The notes under the pieces: model-generated | The model's input: the letters and a program-made list of their open reading frames with translations, nothing else | What the model was told of the DNA's origin: nothing | Database searches by the model: none | Part shown: in pieces, positions 52,374 through 61,282 of the stretch | How positions within the stretch are numbered: position 1 is the stretch's first letter | Layout: every line of letters starts with the position of its first letter | Position numbers and translations under genes: made by a program | Assembly: GCA_017849575.1 (NCBI GenBank) | Contig: JAFIGV010000014.1 | Coordinates: 186,001-250,000, forward strand | Length of the DNA stretch: 64,000 bases | Reading direction: 5' to 3' | DNA from: Flavipsychrobacter sp. | GTDB taxonomy: Bacteria > Bacteroidota > Bacteroidia > Chitinophagales > Chitinophagaceae

Positions 52374-52574
52374 ATGAAAACCGAACTTGTCAAAAAGATC
52401 CACGAACAGAAATACAGCGTTACCATGACCTTTGATCAGTACCTTGGGTCACTGATGCGGGGACTGGAACTGATGCAAAATCAGGGACTTTATCAAAAAG
52501 ACATAGCGGGAATGGAATCCGTGAATCTCGCTTTGGAATATAATATGGAGCTTATGGTGAATTATCTTTCCTAA
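52374..52574 (+). CDS. Hypothetical small protein (66 aa)
   Basis: I do not recognise a family. The product MKTELVKKIHEQKYSVTMTFDQYLGSLMRGLELMQNQG... is a soluble, mostly helical protein with no motif. It converges with a 77-residue gene of unknown function 9 nt away. The two do not show known toxin or antitoxin features. Confidence 0.55.
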   Translation: MKTELVKKIHEQKYSVTMTFDQYLGSLMRGLELMQNQGLYQKDIAGMESVNLALEYNMELMVNYLS

Positions 52575-52583
52575 ACGGTGGCT

Positions 52584-52817
52584 TTAGCAGGCGGCTTCGT
52601 AAACGGACCCGTACCGAAAATCTTTTAAGAAGCGGATGATATCGGTAGCTTCATTTACAAAGAGCTCTTTTACGTTTGCGGTACGGCCCTTTGTAAAGTC
52701 TAAAATGATGTTGTCTTTGGACAAGGCCAACCTCTTTTCGGCAATCATCTTGTTGATACAGATGAGTTGACCGGTAGTTAGCTTTGTTTCAAATAGTTTA
52801 CACTTAGTTTCAGACAT
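52584..52817 (-). CDS. Hypothetical small protein (77 aa)
   Basis: I do not recognise a family. The 77-residue product (MSETKCKLFETKLTTGQLICINKM ... VNEATDIIRFLKDFRYGSVYEAAC) is Lys-rich with a Cys at both ends. ATG 52817 is preferred to the adjacent upstream GTG. A -7 box TAGCTTTG (minus strand, 52832-52839) lies just upstream. Confidence 0.55.
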   Translation of the reverse strand: MSETKCKLFETKLTTGQLICINKMIAEKRLALSKDNIILDFTKGRTANVKELFVNEATDIIRFLKDFRYGSVYEAAC

Positions 52818-52831
52818 CACTTATTTTTTTG

Positions 52832-52839
52832 CAAAGCTA
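52832..52839 (-). promoter_or_regulatory. Candidate -7 promoter box of the 77-residue gene
   Basis: On the minus strand TAGCTTTG matches TAnnTTTG, ending 14 nt before the ATG. No TTG at the correct -33 spacing. Confidence 0.4.
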
Positions 52840-52906
52840 CGAAATTTTGGGCAACTGGCCTTTAAGCGTGAAGACCTATCTAATGAAACCCTTTCCCCGT
52901 GCGGCT

Positions 52907-53845
52907 TTAGCCGGCTTCCACCGATTCCGCTTTGCCCGACAAAAGGTAGAGCACCGCCATCCGTACTGCCACTCCATTCTGCACCTGTTCAAGGATAATG
53001 GATTGGCCTGAGTCTGCTGCATCTGAGCTCAGTTCTACTCCCCGATTGATGGGACCGGGGTGCATAATGATCATTTCCTTTTGGAGACCATCGAGCATGG
53101 ATTTGTTGATACCGTAGTACAGAGCATATTCCCGCAGCGTGGAAAACAGAGGTTTGCTTTGCCGTTCGAGCTGAATACGTAACACATTGGCAACCTCCGC
53201 CCATTCGAGCGCTTTGCGAACATCGTAACTGATCTTCACCCCCTGATCTCTGATATGTTTGGGTATCAGCGTGGGCGGCCCGGCAACCATGATTTCCGCG
53301 CCCAGCTTTTGAAGGCAAAAAATATTGCTGAGCGCCACACGCGAATGCATGATATCACCAATGATCGCGATCCGTTTTCCGGAAAGCGTACCTAACTGCT
53401 CGCGTATGGAATAGGCATCGAGGAGTGCCTGTGTAGGATGCTCATTGGTGCCATCTCCCGCATTAACAATGCTGGCGTCTATATGTCGCGCAAGAAACCA
53501 GGGCGCGCCGCTTGCCGAATGCCGCATTACCACCATATCCACCTTCATAGCCAGTATATTATTGACTGTGTCCACCAGTGTTTCACCCTTGGATACGGAA
53601 GAACCCGACGCTGAGAAATTGATGGTGTCGGCGCTTAGTCTTTTTTCAGCCAGCTCAAAGGATATTCTTGTTCGGGTGGAATTTTCAAAAAACACATTGG
53701 CAATCGTTGTATCGCGAAGGCTGGGAACCTTTTTGATCGGACGCTGTAAAACCTGCTTGAAATTATCGGCGGTGCGAAAGATCTTTTCGATATCCTGAAC
53801 GTTAAGTTCTTTAATGCCAAGCAGATGTTTTACAGAAAGTGACAT
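52907..53845 (-). CDS. pyrB: Aspartate carbamoyltransferase catalytic subunit
   Basis: The 312-residue enzyme has the carbamoyl-phosphate motif FFENSTRTRISFELAEKRL (STRTR at 56-60), MVVMRHSASGAPWFLARH, and the substrate loop DGTNEHPTQALLDAYSI. A late MHPGPINRGVELSSD segment matches the PGPINRGVE signature. It makes N-carbamoyl-aspartate, the committed step of pyrimidine synthesis. It follows pyrR by 46 nt and is probably in its operon. No pyrI or other pyr gene is adjacent. Confidence 0.97.
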   Translation of the reverse strand: MSLSVKHLLGIKELNVQDIEKIFRTADNFKQVLQRPIKKVPSLRDTTIANVFFENSTRTRISFELAEKRLSADTINFSASGSSVSKGETLVDTVNNILAMKVDMVVMRHSASGAPWFLARHIDASIVNAGDGTNEHPTQALLDAYSIREQLGTLSGKRIAIIGDIMHSRVALSNIFCLQKLGAEIMVAGPPTLIPKHIRDQGVKISYDVRKALEWAEVANVLRIQLERQSKPLFSTLREYALYYGINKSMLDGLQKEMIIMHPGPINRGVELSSDAADSGQSIILEQVQNGVAVRMAVLYLLSGKAESVEAG

Positions 53846-53891
53846 TTTTTGTGCTACTCCGGATTACCTTTTAATTAATGAACAATATTTG

Positions 53892-54416
53892 TTAGTCAAT
53901 CAGTATTACTTCGTCAATACCATCCTTTTCTTCCCAGTTCACTTTCACCCGTTGCGTGATGATGGTATCAATAGTGCGGCCCACATAGTCGGGTTGCACC
54001 GGTAGTTCCCGGCTATAATGGCGGTCGATCAACACCATCAGTTCCACAGTTTTCGGTCGGCCAAAATCAATTAAAGCGTCCATAGCGGCCCTTACGGTTC
54101 GGCCCGTATGCAACACATCGTCAATCAGCACCACATTCCTGCCTTCTACGCTAAATGAGATATCCGTTTGCGCCGGCACGTGGATTTCACCAGAATGAAT
54201 ATCATCCCGATAGAATGTAATATCCAGTTTTCCGTAAGGCACATTTCCGCCGGCTATAGCATTGATAAGGCTGGCCATACGATCGGAAAACCAGACCCCT
54301 CTGGGTTGCAAACCGATAATGGCCGATTCAGAAAAATTGATGTGATTTTCAACAAATTCGTGAGCAAGTCGCTGAAGCGTTATGTTGAGTTGATGTTTAT
54401 CCAGCAGCGTCTTCAA
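53892..54416 (-). CDS. pyrR: PyrR family bifunctional regulator / uracil phosphoribosyltransferase
   Basis: The 174-residue protein has the PRPP loop VVLIDDVLHTGRTVRAAMDAL (95-115), the ANIGLQPRGVWFSDRMASL-like GLQPRGV segment and DITFYRDDIH. PyrR in Firmicutes binds pyr mRNA to attenuate transcription; in many Bacteroidetes only the uracil phosphoribosyltransferase role is evident. Here the promoter-like box is ~18 nt before the ATG, leaving no room for a leader attenuator, and the pyrR-pyrB gap shows no clear hairpin. So RNA-based control is not supported at this locus. Confidence 0.93.
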   Translation of the reverse strand: MKTLLDKHQLNITLQRLAHEFVENHINFSESAIIGLQPRGVWFSDRMASLINAIAGGNVPYGKLDITFYRDDIHSGEIHVPAQTDISFSVEGRNVVLIDDVLHTGRTVRAAMDALIDFGRPKTVELMVLIDRHYSRELPVQPDYVGRTIDTIITQRVKVNWEEKDGIDEVILID

Positions 54417-54433
54417 ATCCGGGAAGATTTTTT

Positions 54434-54441
54434 CAAAAATA
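54434..54441 (-). promoter_or_regulatory. Candidate -7 promoter box of pyrR
   Basis: On the minus strand TATTTTTG matches TAnnTTTG, 17 nt before the pyrR ATG. No TTG at -33. Confidence 0.42.
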
Positions 54442-54555
54442 CTATCTACCGGCTATTTCTGGAAATCGGGACTTATTTTGCTATAAAACAGGCGTTGATC
54501 AGCCCTCAATTTCCGCAGGCATCATCTTTCTGGAAGTAAAACTAAATCGTAATTT

Positions 54556-55686
54556 ATGAACCTCACACGAACGGGTATGTTGGTTGCCATTCTTGCCTTG
54601 TGCAGCCATGCATCCTGCAAAAATGCGGCGCTGCAGAAAACTAAGAACCCTTTGCTCAAAGACATTAAACTTCCACCCGGTTTTGAGATATCCATATTTG
54701 CCGATAGTGTGGAAAATGCGCGTTCCTTATCGCTTGGCGCCGGGGGGACTGTGTTTGTCGGCAACCGTTCGGGAGATAAAGTATATGCGTTGAGAGACGA
54801 AGACGGCGATGGTGTAGCAGACCGGAAATATGTACTTATGCGCGACCGAAACATGCCCAATGGTGTAGCCTGGCACAAAGGTGCCTTGTATGTGGCTGAG
54901 GTGGATAAGGTGTGGCGGCTCGACGATATTGAAAACCATCTTGCTGATCCACCGGAGCCCATACTGATCAGCAGTAACTTTCCTGACGACAAGCACCATG
55001 GCTGGAAGTTTATTGCCTTCGGACCGGACGATAAACTCTATGTGCCGGTAGGTGCACCCTGTAATATCTGTGAAACGCCCGGAGACGAACGTTATGCATC
55101 AATTACAAGAATGAATGCTGATGGCAGTGGCTTTGAGGTATTCGCCAAAGGCATCCGAAATACGGTGGGTTTCGACTGGAATCCTGAAAACGGCGAACTC
55201 TGGTTTACAGAAAACGGACGGGATAATATGGGAGACAATATTCCTCCCGACGAACTGAATAAAGCGCCGGCACCAGGCCTGAACTTTGGATTTCCCTATT
55301 GCCATGCAGGCACGATAAAGGATAAAGAATACGGTAATCTGCACGCCTGTTCGGAATTCACCCCGCCTGTCATCACCCTTGGCCCACATGTGGCGGCATT
55401 GGGCATGCGCTTCTATACAGGAACCCAGTTTCCTGCAGCGTACAAAAATCAGATATTTATCGCCGAGCACGGATCCTGGAATCGTAGCCAACCTATCGGT
55501 TACAGGATAACCCTGGTAACGCAGGAAAATGGAAAGTATAACTATAAAGTGTTTGCGGAGGGATGGCTAAAAGATGGTAAGGCATGGGGACGACCCGTAG
55601 ATCTGCTGGTGTTAAAAGATGGCTCTCTACTCGTTTCGGACGACTTTGCAAATGTGATCTATCGTATCCGTTATAAGTCGCCGTAA
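54556..55686 (+). CDS. PQQ-dependent sugar dehydrogenase-like lipoprotein
   Basis: The 376-residue product has a lipobox ending SHASC (Cys21) and the beta-propeller fold of soluble glucose dehydrogenase-like proteins: PGFEISIFADSVENARSLSLG, GTVFVGNRSGDKVYAL, NGVAWHKGALYVAEVDKVWRL, GHHGWKFIAFGPDDKLYVPVGAPCN-like segment, GIRNTVGFDWNPENGELWFTENGRD and FIAEHGSWNRSQPIGYR. Such proteins oxidise sugars or related alcohols in the periplasm using PQQ, but many homologs have no proven cofactor use. No pqq genes are nearby, so cofactor supply is unclear. Confidence 0.87.
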   Translation: MNLTRTGMLVAILALCSHASCKNAALQKTKNPLLKDIKLPPGFEISIFADSVENARSLSLGAGGTVFVGNRSGDKVYALRDEDGDGVADRKYVLMRDRNMPNGVAWHKGALYVAEVDKVWRLDDIENHLADPPEPILISSNFPDDKHHGWKFIAFGPDDKLYVPVGAPCNICETPGDERYASITRMNADGSGFEVFAKGIRNTVGFDWNPENGELWFTENGRDNMGDNIPPDELNKAPAPGLNFGFPYCHAGTIKDKEYGNLHACSEFTPPVITLGPHVAALGMRFYTGTQFPAAYKNQIFIAEHGSWNRSQPIGYRITLVTQENGKYNYKVFAEGWLKDGKAWGRPVDLLVLKDGSLLVSDDFANVIYRIRYKSP

Positions 55687-56667
55687 CTAAAGATCGCGGG
55701 TTTGAGTTTGTACCTGCGCCGTGACAGTAACATTCCGCCGAACGATGGATTCATATTTCACCAGCTCGCCAGGTGCAGGCTTGTAGCCATTTTTTGTCTT
55801 TTGCAAATAGCGAAAGGCCCAGGTCATACCCGTATCATCCGATTGAAAAGCTGCCGGCTTACGCTTCATAATGTCCGAATACCTGCGTTCTTCCTGTGCC
55901 GTAGGGAGGTAACCGTAGATCACTACCTGCCGCTGAAACTTCTTTGCCCAACCCAGTTCCCGGGCAGACACAGGCCTACCTGAGGCCTCAGGCGCCTGAG
56001 TAAGCGAGGCAGCTCTACGGGCATTTGTCTTCTTCTTTTCCATTCGCTTAGCCTGCTGTGGCACATGTGGTGCAGGTGTGGTCTTTGGGACAAATGGCTT
56101 AGTAGTCGTCTGATGCTTATCAGCTTCATCAAAAACGGGAGTTGAAGTATTCAACTTGCCCTCTGTGTCAGAATGAGTAAGTGCTCTCGAAGGCGCGTGA
56201 CGCTCCGGCTGAGTATGGGTGTTATTTTGCCGCGACAAGCTTAGTAGCTGTGAAGACGACAAGGTTTCCAGATGGGCATTTCGATAGGCAGAAAAGGCAA
56301 GGATAAACGTACCGAGAATTACCAGTACAATGCCAGGTGTGGTTCCTTTCAGGTGGTAGCGCACTTTCTCCTTCACCTCAGCTATTTCATAGGCGCGATC
56401 AATATTTTTTAACAGGAGATGGATGCCCATTACGAGCAGACACAAAGCAAAAAACGTAAGGACATAGGCCTTCACCGATGCATGATGCAAACCCATGATA
56501 TAGGACGATGTGGCGGAACCGCGCGCGTGAGAAAGGCTCTGCCTGAGGTCTGTTGCCGTTTCAATCTGTAAGGAAAGCAGCACCACACCGAGTATCACAA
56601 CCGCGGCCAGCACCAGATAGGTAATCCATTTTTCAACGCCTCTTAACATCCTGACTTTTTCATACAA
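55687..56667 (-). CDS. Hypothetical membrane protein with internal repeat
   Basis: I do not recognise a family. The 326-residue product has three N-terminal membrane segments: WITYLVLAAVVILGVVLLSL, AYVLTFFALCLLVMGIHLLL and GIVLVILGTFILAFSAY. A long Ser/Thr/Pro/His-rich linker follows (about residues 145-235). The C-terminus has two similar ~25-residue units (FQRQVVIYGYLPTAQEERRYSDIMKR and YLQKTKNGYKPAPGELVKYESIVRR). It ends 1 nt from the stop of the PQQ-like gene. An alternative start lies at 56649. Confidence 0.65.
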   Translation of the reverse strand: MYEKVRMLRGVEKWITYLVLAAVVILGVVLLSLQIETATDLRQSLSHARGSATSSYIMGLHHASVKAYVLTFFALCLLVMGIHLLLKNIDRAYEIAEVKEKVRYHLKGTTPGIVLVILGTFILAFSAYRNAHLETLSSSQLLSLSRQNNTHTQPERHAPSRALTHSDTEGKLNTSTPVFDEADKHQTTTKPFVPKTTPAPHVPQQAKRMEKKKTNARRAASLTQAPEASGRPVSARELGWAKKFQRQVVIYGYLPTAQEERRYSDIMKRKPAAFQSDDTGMTWAFRYLQKTKNGYKPAPGELVKYESIVRRNVTVTAQVQTQTRDL

Positions 56668-56713
56668 ATTAGCGCATTCTCACTAAAGCAACCTTTTTTC
56701 CACTCGTACAATT

Positions 56714-57655
56714 TCACCAGACTAAAGCACTCGCCCCCAAAATAGCCGCGTCTGCGTCAGCGAGGGCAGACGGTAAAAGCTTGATTTTGTCTTTAAACAC
56801 CCGTAGAAGATTGTCTTCCAGCGATCGGCGCGTAGGCTCGAGAATCAGATTACCTGCTTTAGCAAGGCCGCCAAAAAACACGAAGGCTTCGGGCGAGGTG
56901 ATGGCCGCTACATCTGCCAGTGCCTGTCCCAGAATATTGCCGGTGTATTCAAAAAGTTCGCGAGCCATAGTGTCTCCCTGCTCCGCTGCCTCGTGAATAG
57001 CCCGGGCGGAAAGCTGCGGCACATGGCGAAGCAAAGACTCGGTGTCTGTTTGTTTCAGCCACTCTGCTGCCGTGCGCACAATACCAGTGGCAGAAGTATA
57101 GGTTTCCAGACAGCCCTTACGGCCACATCCGCAGGAACGGCCTCCGCGAACGGCGATAATATGTCCTATTTCTCCGGCAAAGCCATCGTGGCCATAAATT
57201 AGCTGACCATTGGCCACTACGCCACTGCCCACACCGGTGCCGAGTGTTATCATCACAAAGTCGCGCATGCCTTTAGCTGCACCATACATCATCTCGCCCA
57301 AAGCCGCTGCATTGGCATCGTTGGTGATCACAACCTTTTGATGCAGCACATCTGCAATAAGCTTTGCCAGCGGTATTACCCCCTCCCAGGGCAGATTGGC
57401 AGCATAGGCAATTTCTCCGGTATAGAAGTTGGCATTCGGCGCTCCGACACCAATACCCAGTATTTTGTCTCTACCCACTTCATCCATCAATGTGCTCAGT
57501 TCCAAAGCCAGATAGCGCACAAAATCATGCGCAGTAGGATGTCCTAAAGTCTTCATGCTACCTTGTGCCAAAATCTGTCCGCGACGGCTCACAATACCAA
57601 AAGAAGTGTTGGTGCCGCCGATGTCTATACCCAAAGCCAGTGCGCCCGTTTCCAT
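56714..57655 (-). CDS. ROK family sugar kinase
   Basis: The 313-residue protein starts LALGIDIGGTNTSFGIV (ATP site, residues 7-23), has the catalytic NDANAAALGE, GTGVGSGVVANG and the zinc-binding cluster around His165 and CGCGRKGCLETY (Cys175, 177, 182). ROK kinases phosphorylate glucose, mannose, N-acetyl sugars or similar. No DNA-binding domain is present, so it is a kinase rather than a repressor. It is divergent from a sugar permease gene, suggesting uptake followed by phosphorylation, but the sugar is not defined. Confidence 0.92.
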   Translation of the reverse strand: METGALALGIDIGGTNTSFGIVSRRGQILAQGSMKTLGHPTAHDFVRYLALELSTLMDEVGRDKILGIGVGAPNANFYTGEIAYAANLPWEGVIPLAKLIADVLHQKVVITNDANAAALGEMMYGAAKGMRDFVMITLGTGVGSGVVANGQLIYGHDGFAGEIGHIIAVRGGRSCGCGRKGCLETYTSATGIVRTAAEWLKQTDTESLLRHVPQLSARAIHEAAEQGDTMARELFEYTGNILGQALADVAAITSPEAFVFFGGLAKAGNLILEPTRRSLEDNLLRVFKDKIKLLPSALADADAAILGASALVW

Positions 57656-57712
57656 AGTCTTTGCTCTTTACTTAAAAAATGTAAATTAGTGCTTTAGCCT
57701 CAAACACTGTAC

Positions 57713-58969
57713 ATGTCCAGACATTCGCGGAATTACACCACAGCAATATTCTTAATCGGCATTTTGTTTTTCATTTTCGGATTTATTACCTGGGCCAATA
57801 CACAGTTGATACCCTACCTGAAAATTGCTTGTGAGCTTACCGACACCCAATCTTATTTTGTGGCAACAGCTTTTTTTGCAGCATATTTTTTCATGGCGAT
57901 CCCATCGTCTTTTGTGTTGAAAAAAACGGGCTTCAAAAACGGCATGTCTGTCGGGTTACTGACCATGGCGGTGGGTGCGATTATTTTCATTCCGGCCGCT
58001 CAGACCCGAAATTACTCCTGGTTTCTGACGGGGCTTTTTGTCATCGGTTCCGGATTGGCCTTGCTCCAGACTGCATCAAACCCCTATGTAGCCGTGTTAG
58101 GCCCCATAGAAAGCGCGGCCCGGCGCATTGCCATTATGGGTATCTGCAATAAGATTGCCGGCATTCTTGCCGTGCTCATTCTGGGCAGCATAACGCTTAA
58201 AAATGTAGATGCGCTCAAAGCCAGATTGCTGACACTCAATGCTGCAGAGCGTAGCAGCGAGTTAGACCAACTGGCTGAAAGAGTTATTGTACCCTACATC
58301 ATCATCGCCATTAGCCTTGCGGTACTCGCTGTTGTATTTTATTTCATGCACCTTCCTGAGATTAGTGAAACAGACGAGGCAACGGCAGAGAAGGTGGACA
58401 CGAGAAAATCCATTTTTCAATACCCATACCTGTTTTTGGGGGCGATAGGCATATTTGTTTATGTCGGTGCAGAAGTGATCAGTTATGACACGTTTAGCAG
58501 CTTCGGCGTAGCGCTGGGGTATCCCTTAGAAACAGCAAAGGATTTCGCGACATACACGGGATACGGACTGTTGGCAGGATACGTTCTCAGTATTTTCGCC
58601 ATTCCTAAATTGATATCACAAACCCGGGCGCTTATTTACGCTTCAGTGTTAAGTATTTTTTTGGTATTCATGGCAATTTTCACCAGCGGCACTTTGGCAG
58701 TGATTTGCTTTGCGCTTCTGGGTTTTTCCAATTCTGTCATGTGGCCGGCTATTTTTCCCTTGTCTATTGATGGACTGGGAAAGTTTACAAAGACGGGCAG
58801 TGCTTTTCTCATCATGGGCATTGTAGGCGGCGCGGTGCTTACACCCTTGTATGGCGTGCTTTCGGATGCTATGGATTCAAAACAAATGGGGTATTCCATT
58901 TTGCTGCCCTGCTATCTTTACATTCTTTATTTCGCCACACGCGGTCATAAAATAGGGTTACGTAAATAA
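57713..58969 (+). CDS. Sugar MFS transporter, FucP/GluP-like
   Basis: The 418-residue protein has 12 predicted hydrophobic segments and the FucP-group pattern: LIGILFFIFGFITWANTQLIPYLKIACELT near the N-terminus, LVFGLFVIGSGLALLQTASNPYV-like GLALLQTASNPYV, and FSNSVMWPAIFPLSIDGLGKFTK. Members are H+-coupled importers of fucose, glucose or galactose. It is divergent from the ROK kinase and followed after 5 nt by an unrecognised gene, so a small sugar-uptake unit is likely. Confidence 0.93.
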   Translation: MSRHSRNYTTAIFLIGILFFIFGFITWANTQLIPYLKIACELTDTQSYFVATAFFAAYFFMAIPSSFVLKKTGFKNGMSVGLLTMAVGAIIFIPAAQTRNYSWFLTGLFVIGSGLALLQTASNPYVAVLGPIESAARRIAIMGICNKIAGILAVLILGSITLKNVDALKARLLTLNAAERSSELDQLAERVIVPYIIIAISLAVLAVVFYFMHLPEISETDEATAEKVDTRKSIFQYPYLFLGAIGIFVYVGAEVISYDTFSSFGVALGYPLETAKDFATYTGYGLLAGYVLSIFAIPKLISQTRALIYASVLSIFLVFMAIFTSGTLAVICFALLGFSNSVMWPAIFPLSIDGLGKFTKTGSAFLIMGIVGGAVLTPLYGVLSDAMDSKQMGYSILLPCYLYILYFATRGHKIGLRK

Positions 58970-58974
58970 GTTCT

Positions 58975-60018
58975 ATGTACGGTCCGAACCAGCCGCAGCA
59001 ACAGCATATCTCCAGAAAAAAGCCCTTCTTTCCGGTAAATGAAAGTTTGTGGCAATACCTCAAATATTATGGCCGGCACATTGAGTTGCCCGTTCGTTAC
59101 GAAGACCTGACGCACTTCACTACCGCGATACCGGTTTATGACAAGAAAGGTCAGGACACGCTTTGGGAAACTGCCTTGTATAACCCTACCGACACGGCTC
59201 ATATACACGAGGGGCTGAAGCAGATCTATGCGATACTAAAAACAGAAGGCCAAAGCCGCGCGCATCAACATCTGCACGTTGAAAAAGTGGACTACTGCAC
59301 CTTCGGCAACTCAAACCCGTTCCGTATAAAGATCGTGAACAACTTCAACGATAATTATGACTATTTCTACATAAAAAAGGTGGATGCCTCCAGAATTTAT
59401 GGCCTGGAGCTGGAGCACATTTTATCGCCCTCGCGGATTAACTATTTTGTACATTTTGCTACGCTTGTCGAGGAACACATTGCAGGAATACCCGGCGATC
59501 AATTTATCAAATCCTACCTTTCCAATCCGGAGTTTAACCGGGTGCGTATTGCAAAGGAACTTGTAAAATTCAACTACCGTTCTTTTGTGCGACTCCTCGG
59601 CGATATGCGTTCCTATAATTACGTGTTCGACATCACGCCCGACTTTGAGGAAGTACAGTTCCGGATACGCGCTATAGATTTTGACCAACAGAGTTACGAA
59701 GGCAGGCGAAATCTTTATCTGCCGCAGTTTTTTAAAGAAAATTATCCGCTGGTTCAATTAGTACAGCAGCTACTTTCCTCCGATAACATTGATCAATATC
59801 AGCAGGAAGAAAAATCGTTGTTGATACGAAGAAGCAAGGCGGCAAGAAAGCAATTGAATGCCCTGCTGCACAATATGAGCAACGACTCCATTTCATCGCC
59901 GGAGAAAGTGTTGCAACTTGGCGAAGAACTGGAGCAGCACTACAAGGATAAAATGTTTCGCAGTTGCAAATCGATGGGAGATATGGTACGCCTTAGCCTA
60001 GACCAGCTTTATAAATAG
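58975..60018 (+). CDS. Uncharacterised protein with kinase-like motif
   Basis: I do not recognise a named family. The 347-residue soluble product has a motif pair resembling protein-kinase-like active sites: LLGDMRSYNYVFDI with Asp210 and Asn215 (Asp-x4-Asn, as in the kinase catalytic loop), then IRAIDFDQQSY with Asp235 and Asp237 (DFD in place of DFG). These could bind Mg-ATP. The N-terminal part (FTTAIPVYDKKGQDTLWETALY ... IYAIL) may be the nucleotide lobe, but I see no clear glycine-rich loop. It starts 5 nt after the sugar permease stop, implying co-translation. Confidence 0.6.
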   Translation: MYGPNQPQQQHISRKKPFFPVNESLWQYLKYYGRHIELPVRYEDLTHFTTAIPVYDKKGQDTLWETALYNPTDTAHIHEGLKQIYAILKTEGQSRAHQHLHVEKVDYCTFGNSNPFRIKIVNNFNDNYDYFYIKKVDASRIYGLELEHILSPSRINYFVHFATLVEEHIAGIPGDQFIKSYLSNPEFNRVRIAKELVKFNYRSFVRLLGDMRSYNYVFDITPDFEEVQFRIRAIDFDQQSYEGRRNLYLPQFFKENYPLVQLVQQLLSSDNIDQYQQEEKSLLIRRSKAARKQLNALLHNMSNDSISSPEKVLQLGEELEQHYKDKMFRSCKSMGDMVRLSLDQLYK

Positions 60019-60055
60019 AAAAAACACCAACGAGCGTAGTTCTTTTACCGGACAT

Positions 60056-61282
60056 TTACTGAAGCGCTCCTTGCTTATCGTTGTCCTGGGTCAACAAAAG
60101 CAACGCAGAAAGTACTGCATAAAACAACACACCACGCTGCATGGAAAGCACATTCTCTGTAAAGAAAGTAAGGAACACGATCACCAGAAAACTCTGAAAG
60201 AGCGCATCCTTTTGTTTAAGCGATCGGAAGATCAAATAGAAAAATACCAGTAAGCTGATCAGGAATCCAAAAATCCCGAAGGAGAGCCAGAGGTCTAGAT
60301 ACTGATTGTGCGTATCGTAAGTTTGCAGAGGAAAACGCAGAATCAGGCTCGTTAAAAAGTAGTGTTCTGCAAGTCGGGTCCAGACTGCTGCCGGCCCCAC
60401 ACCCCAGAGCCAGTGTTCCTTCAAAACCGCCAAATCAACGTTCCAGATCAATTGCCTCATAATCATAGAGTTGTCATTGACGCTAACGCCAGAAAGACCC
60501 ACGTTCAGAACGCCGACTTCGTGAATGCGTTGCCCGACGAAGGGAACGAACCCATAGGCGAGCAAGGCTGCAGCAAACAAGGCGCCGGCCACGGGAAGAA
60601 ACTCCGGCCAGTAGCACTTGCGCGAAAACAAAAGGCCTAAAACGGCAACAAGTGCGAGTACGGCGGTCTTGGGAAGAAGAGCGAACAGAAAGAGAAATAG
60701 GCTGAAGTACAACAAAAGCCTTAGCCACAAAAACCTGGGTCCGCCCCATTGCCTGCTGGTCATCAACAGACCTACGGCAAACACGAGGTACATGCCCATA
60801 TAGGTGGGATGCAGACCGGTGATATGGTCGAAATACTGACGGTAAGCTACATGCGACCATCTGACCATATGACGGTTTTCAATGAAAAAAGCTGCATTGC
60901 CGATGAGGCAAATTGCTATACATGCCGGTACAAACCAGATCAGTTGACGGCGCAGTTGGAATAATCCTTGTTGACCCAGCAGCACCATAACAAGGGGCAT
61001 GGCACCAAGACTTAACTTATACTCCAGTTGTTTGTACAACACCGGAAGGTCTGGTGCGGCCGTATAAAACAAAGCTGAAAGATAAAGGACATAGAGCGTT
61101 ATCAAAGGCCAGGACTTCTTGAGTAGCACAACAGAACCTTCCCACCCCTCCTCAACAATATTAACAGATGAAAACCACAGTATTGCTACCATCAGAGCCA
61201 CTACCTGTAGATTGAGCGGAAGAAAAAAAGAAAGGATAAAGAGCTTCCCGAAAAAATCATTAAACACTGTAGATGCTCTCAT
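60056..61282 (-). CDS. O-antigen ligase/polymerase-like membrane protein
   Basis: The 408-residue protein has about 10-12 hydrophobic segments and a large loop near HITGLHPTYMGMYLVFAVGL and WGVGPAAVWTRLAEHYF, the pattern of the Wzy_C/WaaL family (TYDTHNQYLDLWLSFGIFGFLISL is characteristic). It probably joins or polymerises O-antigen-type glycan at the periplasmic face. Ligase and polymerase cannot be separated by sequence. Its ATG overlaps the 3' end of a glycosyltransferase gene by 23 nt, so it belongs to the same operon. Confidence 0.88.
   Translation of the reverse strand: MRASTVFNDFFGKLFILSFFLPLNLQVVALMVAILWFSSVNIVEEGWEGSVVLLKKSWPLITLYVLYLSALFYTAAPDLPVLYKQLEYKLSLGAMPLVMVLLGQQGLFQLRRQLIWFVPACIAICLIGNAAFFIENRHMVRWSHVAYRQYFDHITGLHPTYMGMYLVFAVGLLMTSRQWGGPRFLWLRLLLYFSLFLFLFALLPKTAVLALVAVLGLLFSRKCYWPEFLPVAGALFAAALLAYGFVPFVGQRIHEVGVLNVGLSGVSVNDNSMIMRQLIWNVDLAVLKEHWLWGVGPAAVWTRLAEHYFLTSLILRFPLQTYDTHNQYLDLWLSFGIFGFLISLLVFFYLIFRSLKQKDALFQSFLVIVFLTFFTENVLSMQRGVLFYAVLSALLLLTQDNDKQGALQ

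Noticed and set aside
52374-52817. Toxin-antitoxin pair of the two small convergent genes
   Set aside because: The genes converge rather than form an operon, and neither has a known toxin or DNA-binding antitoxin motif.
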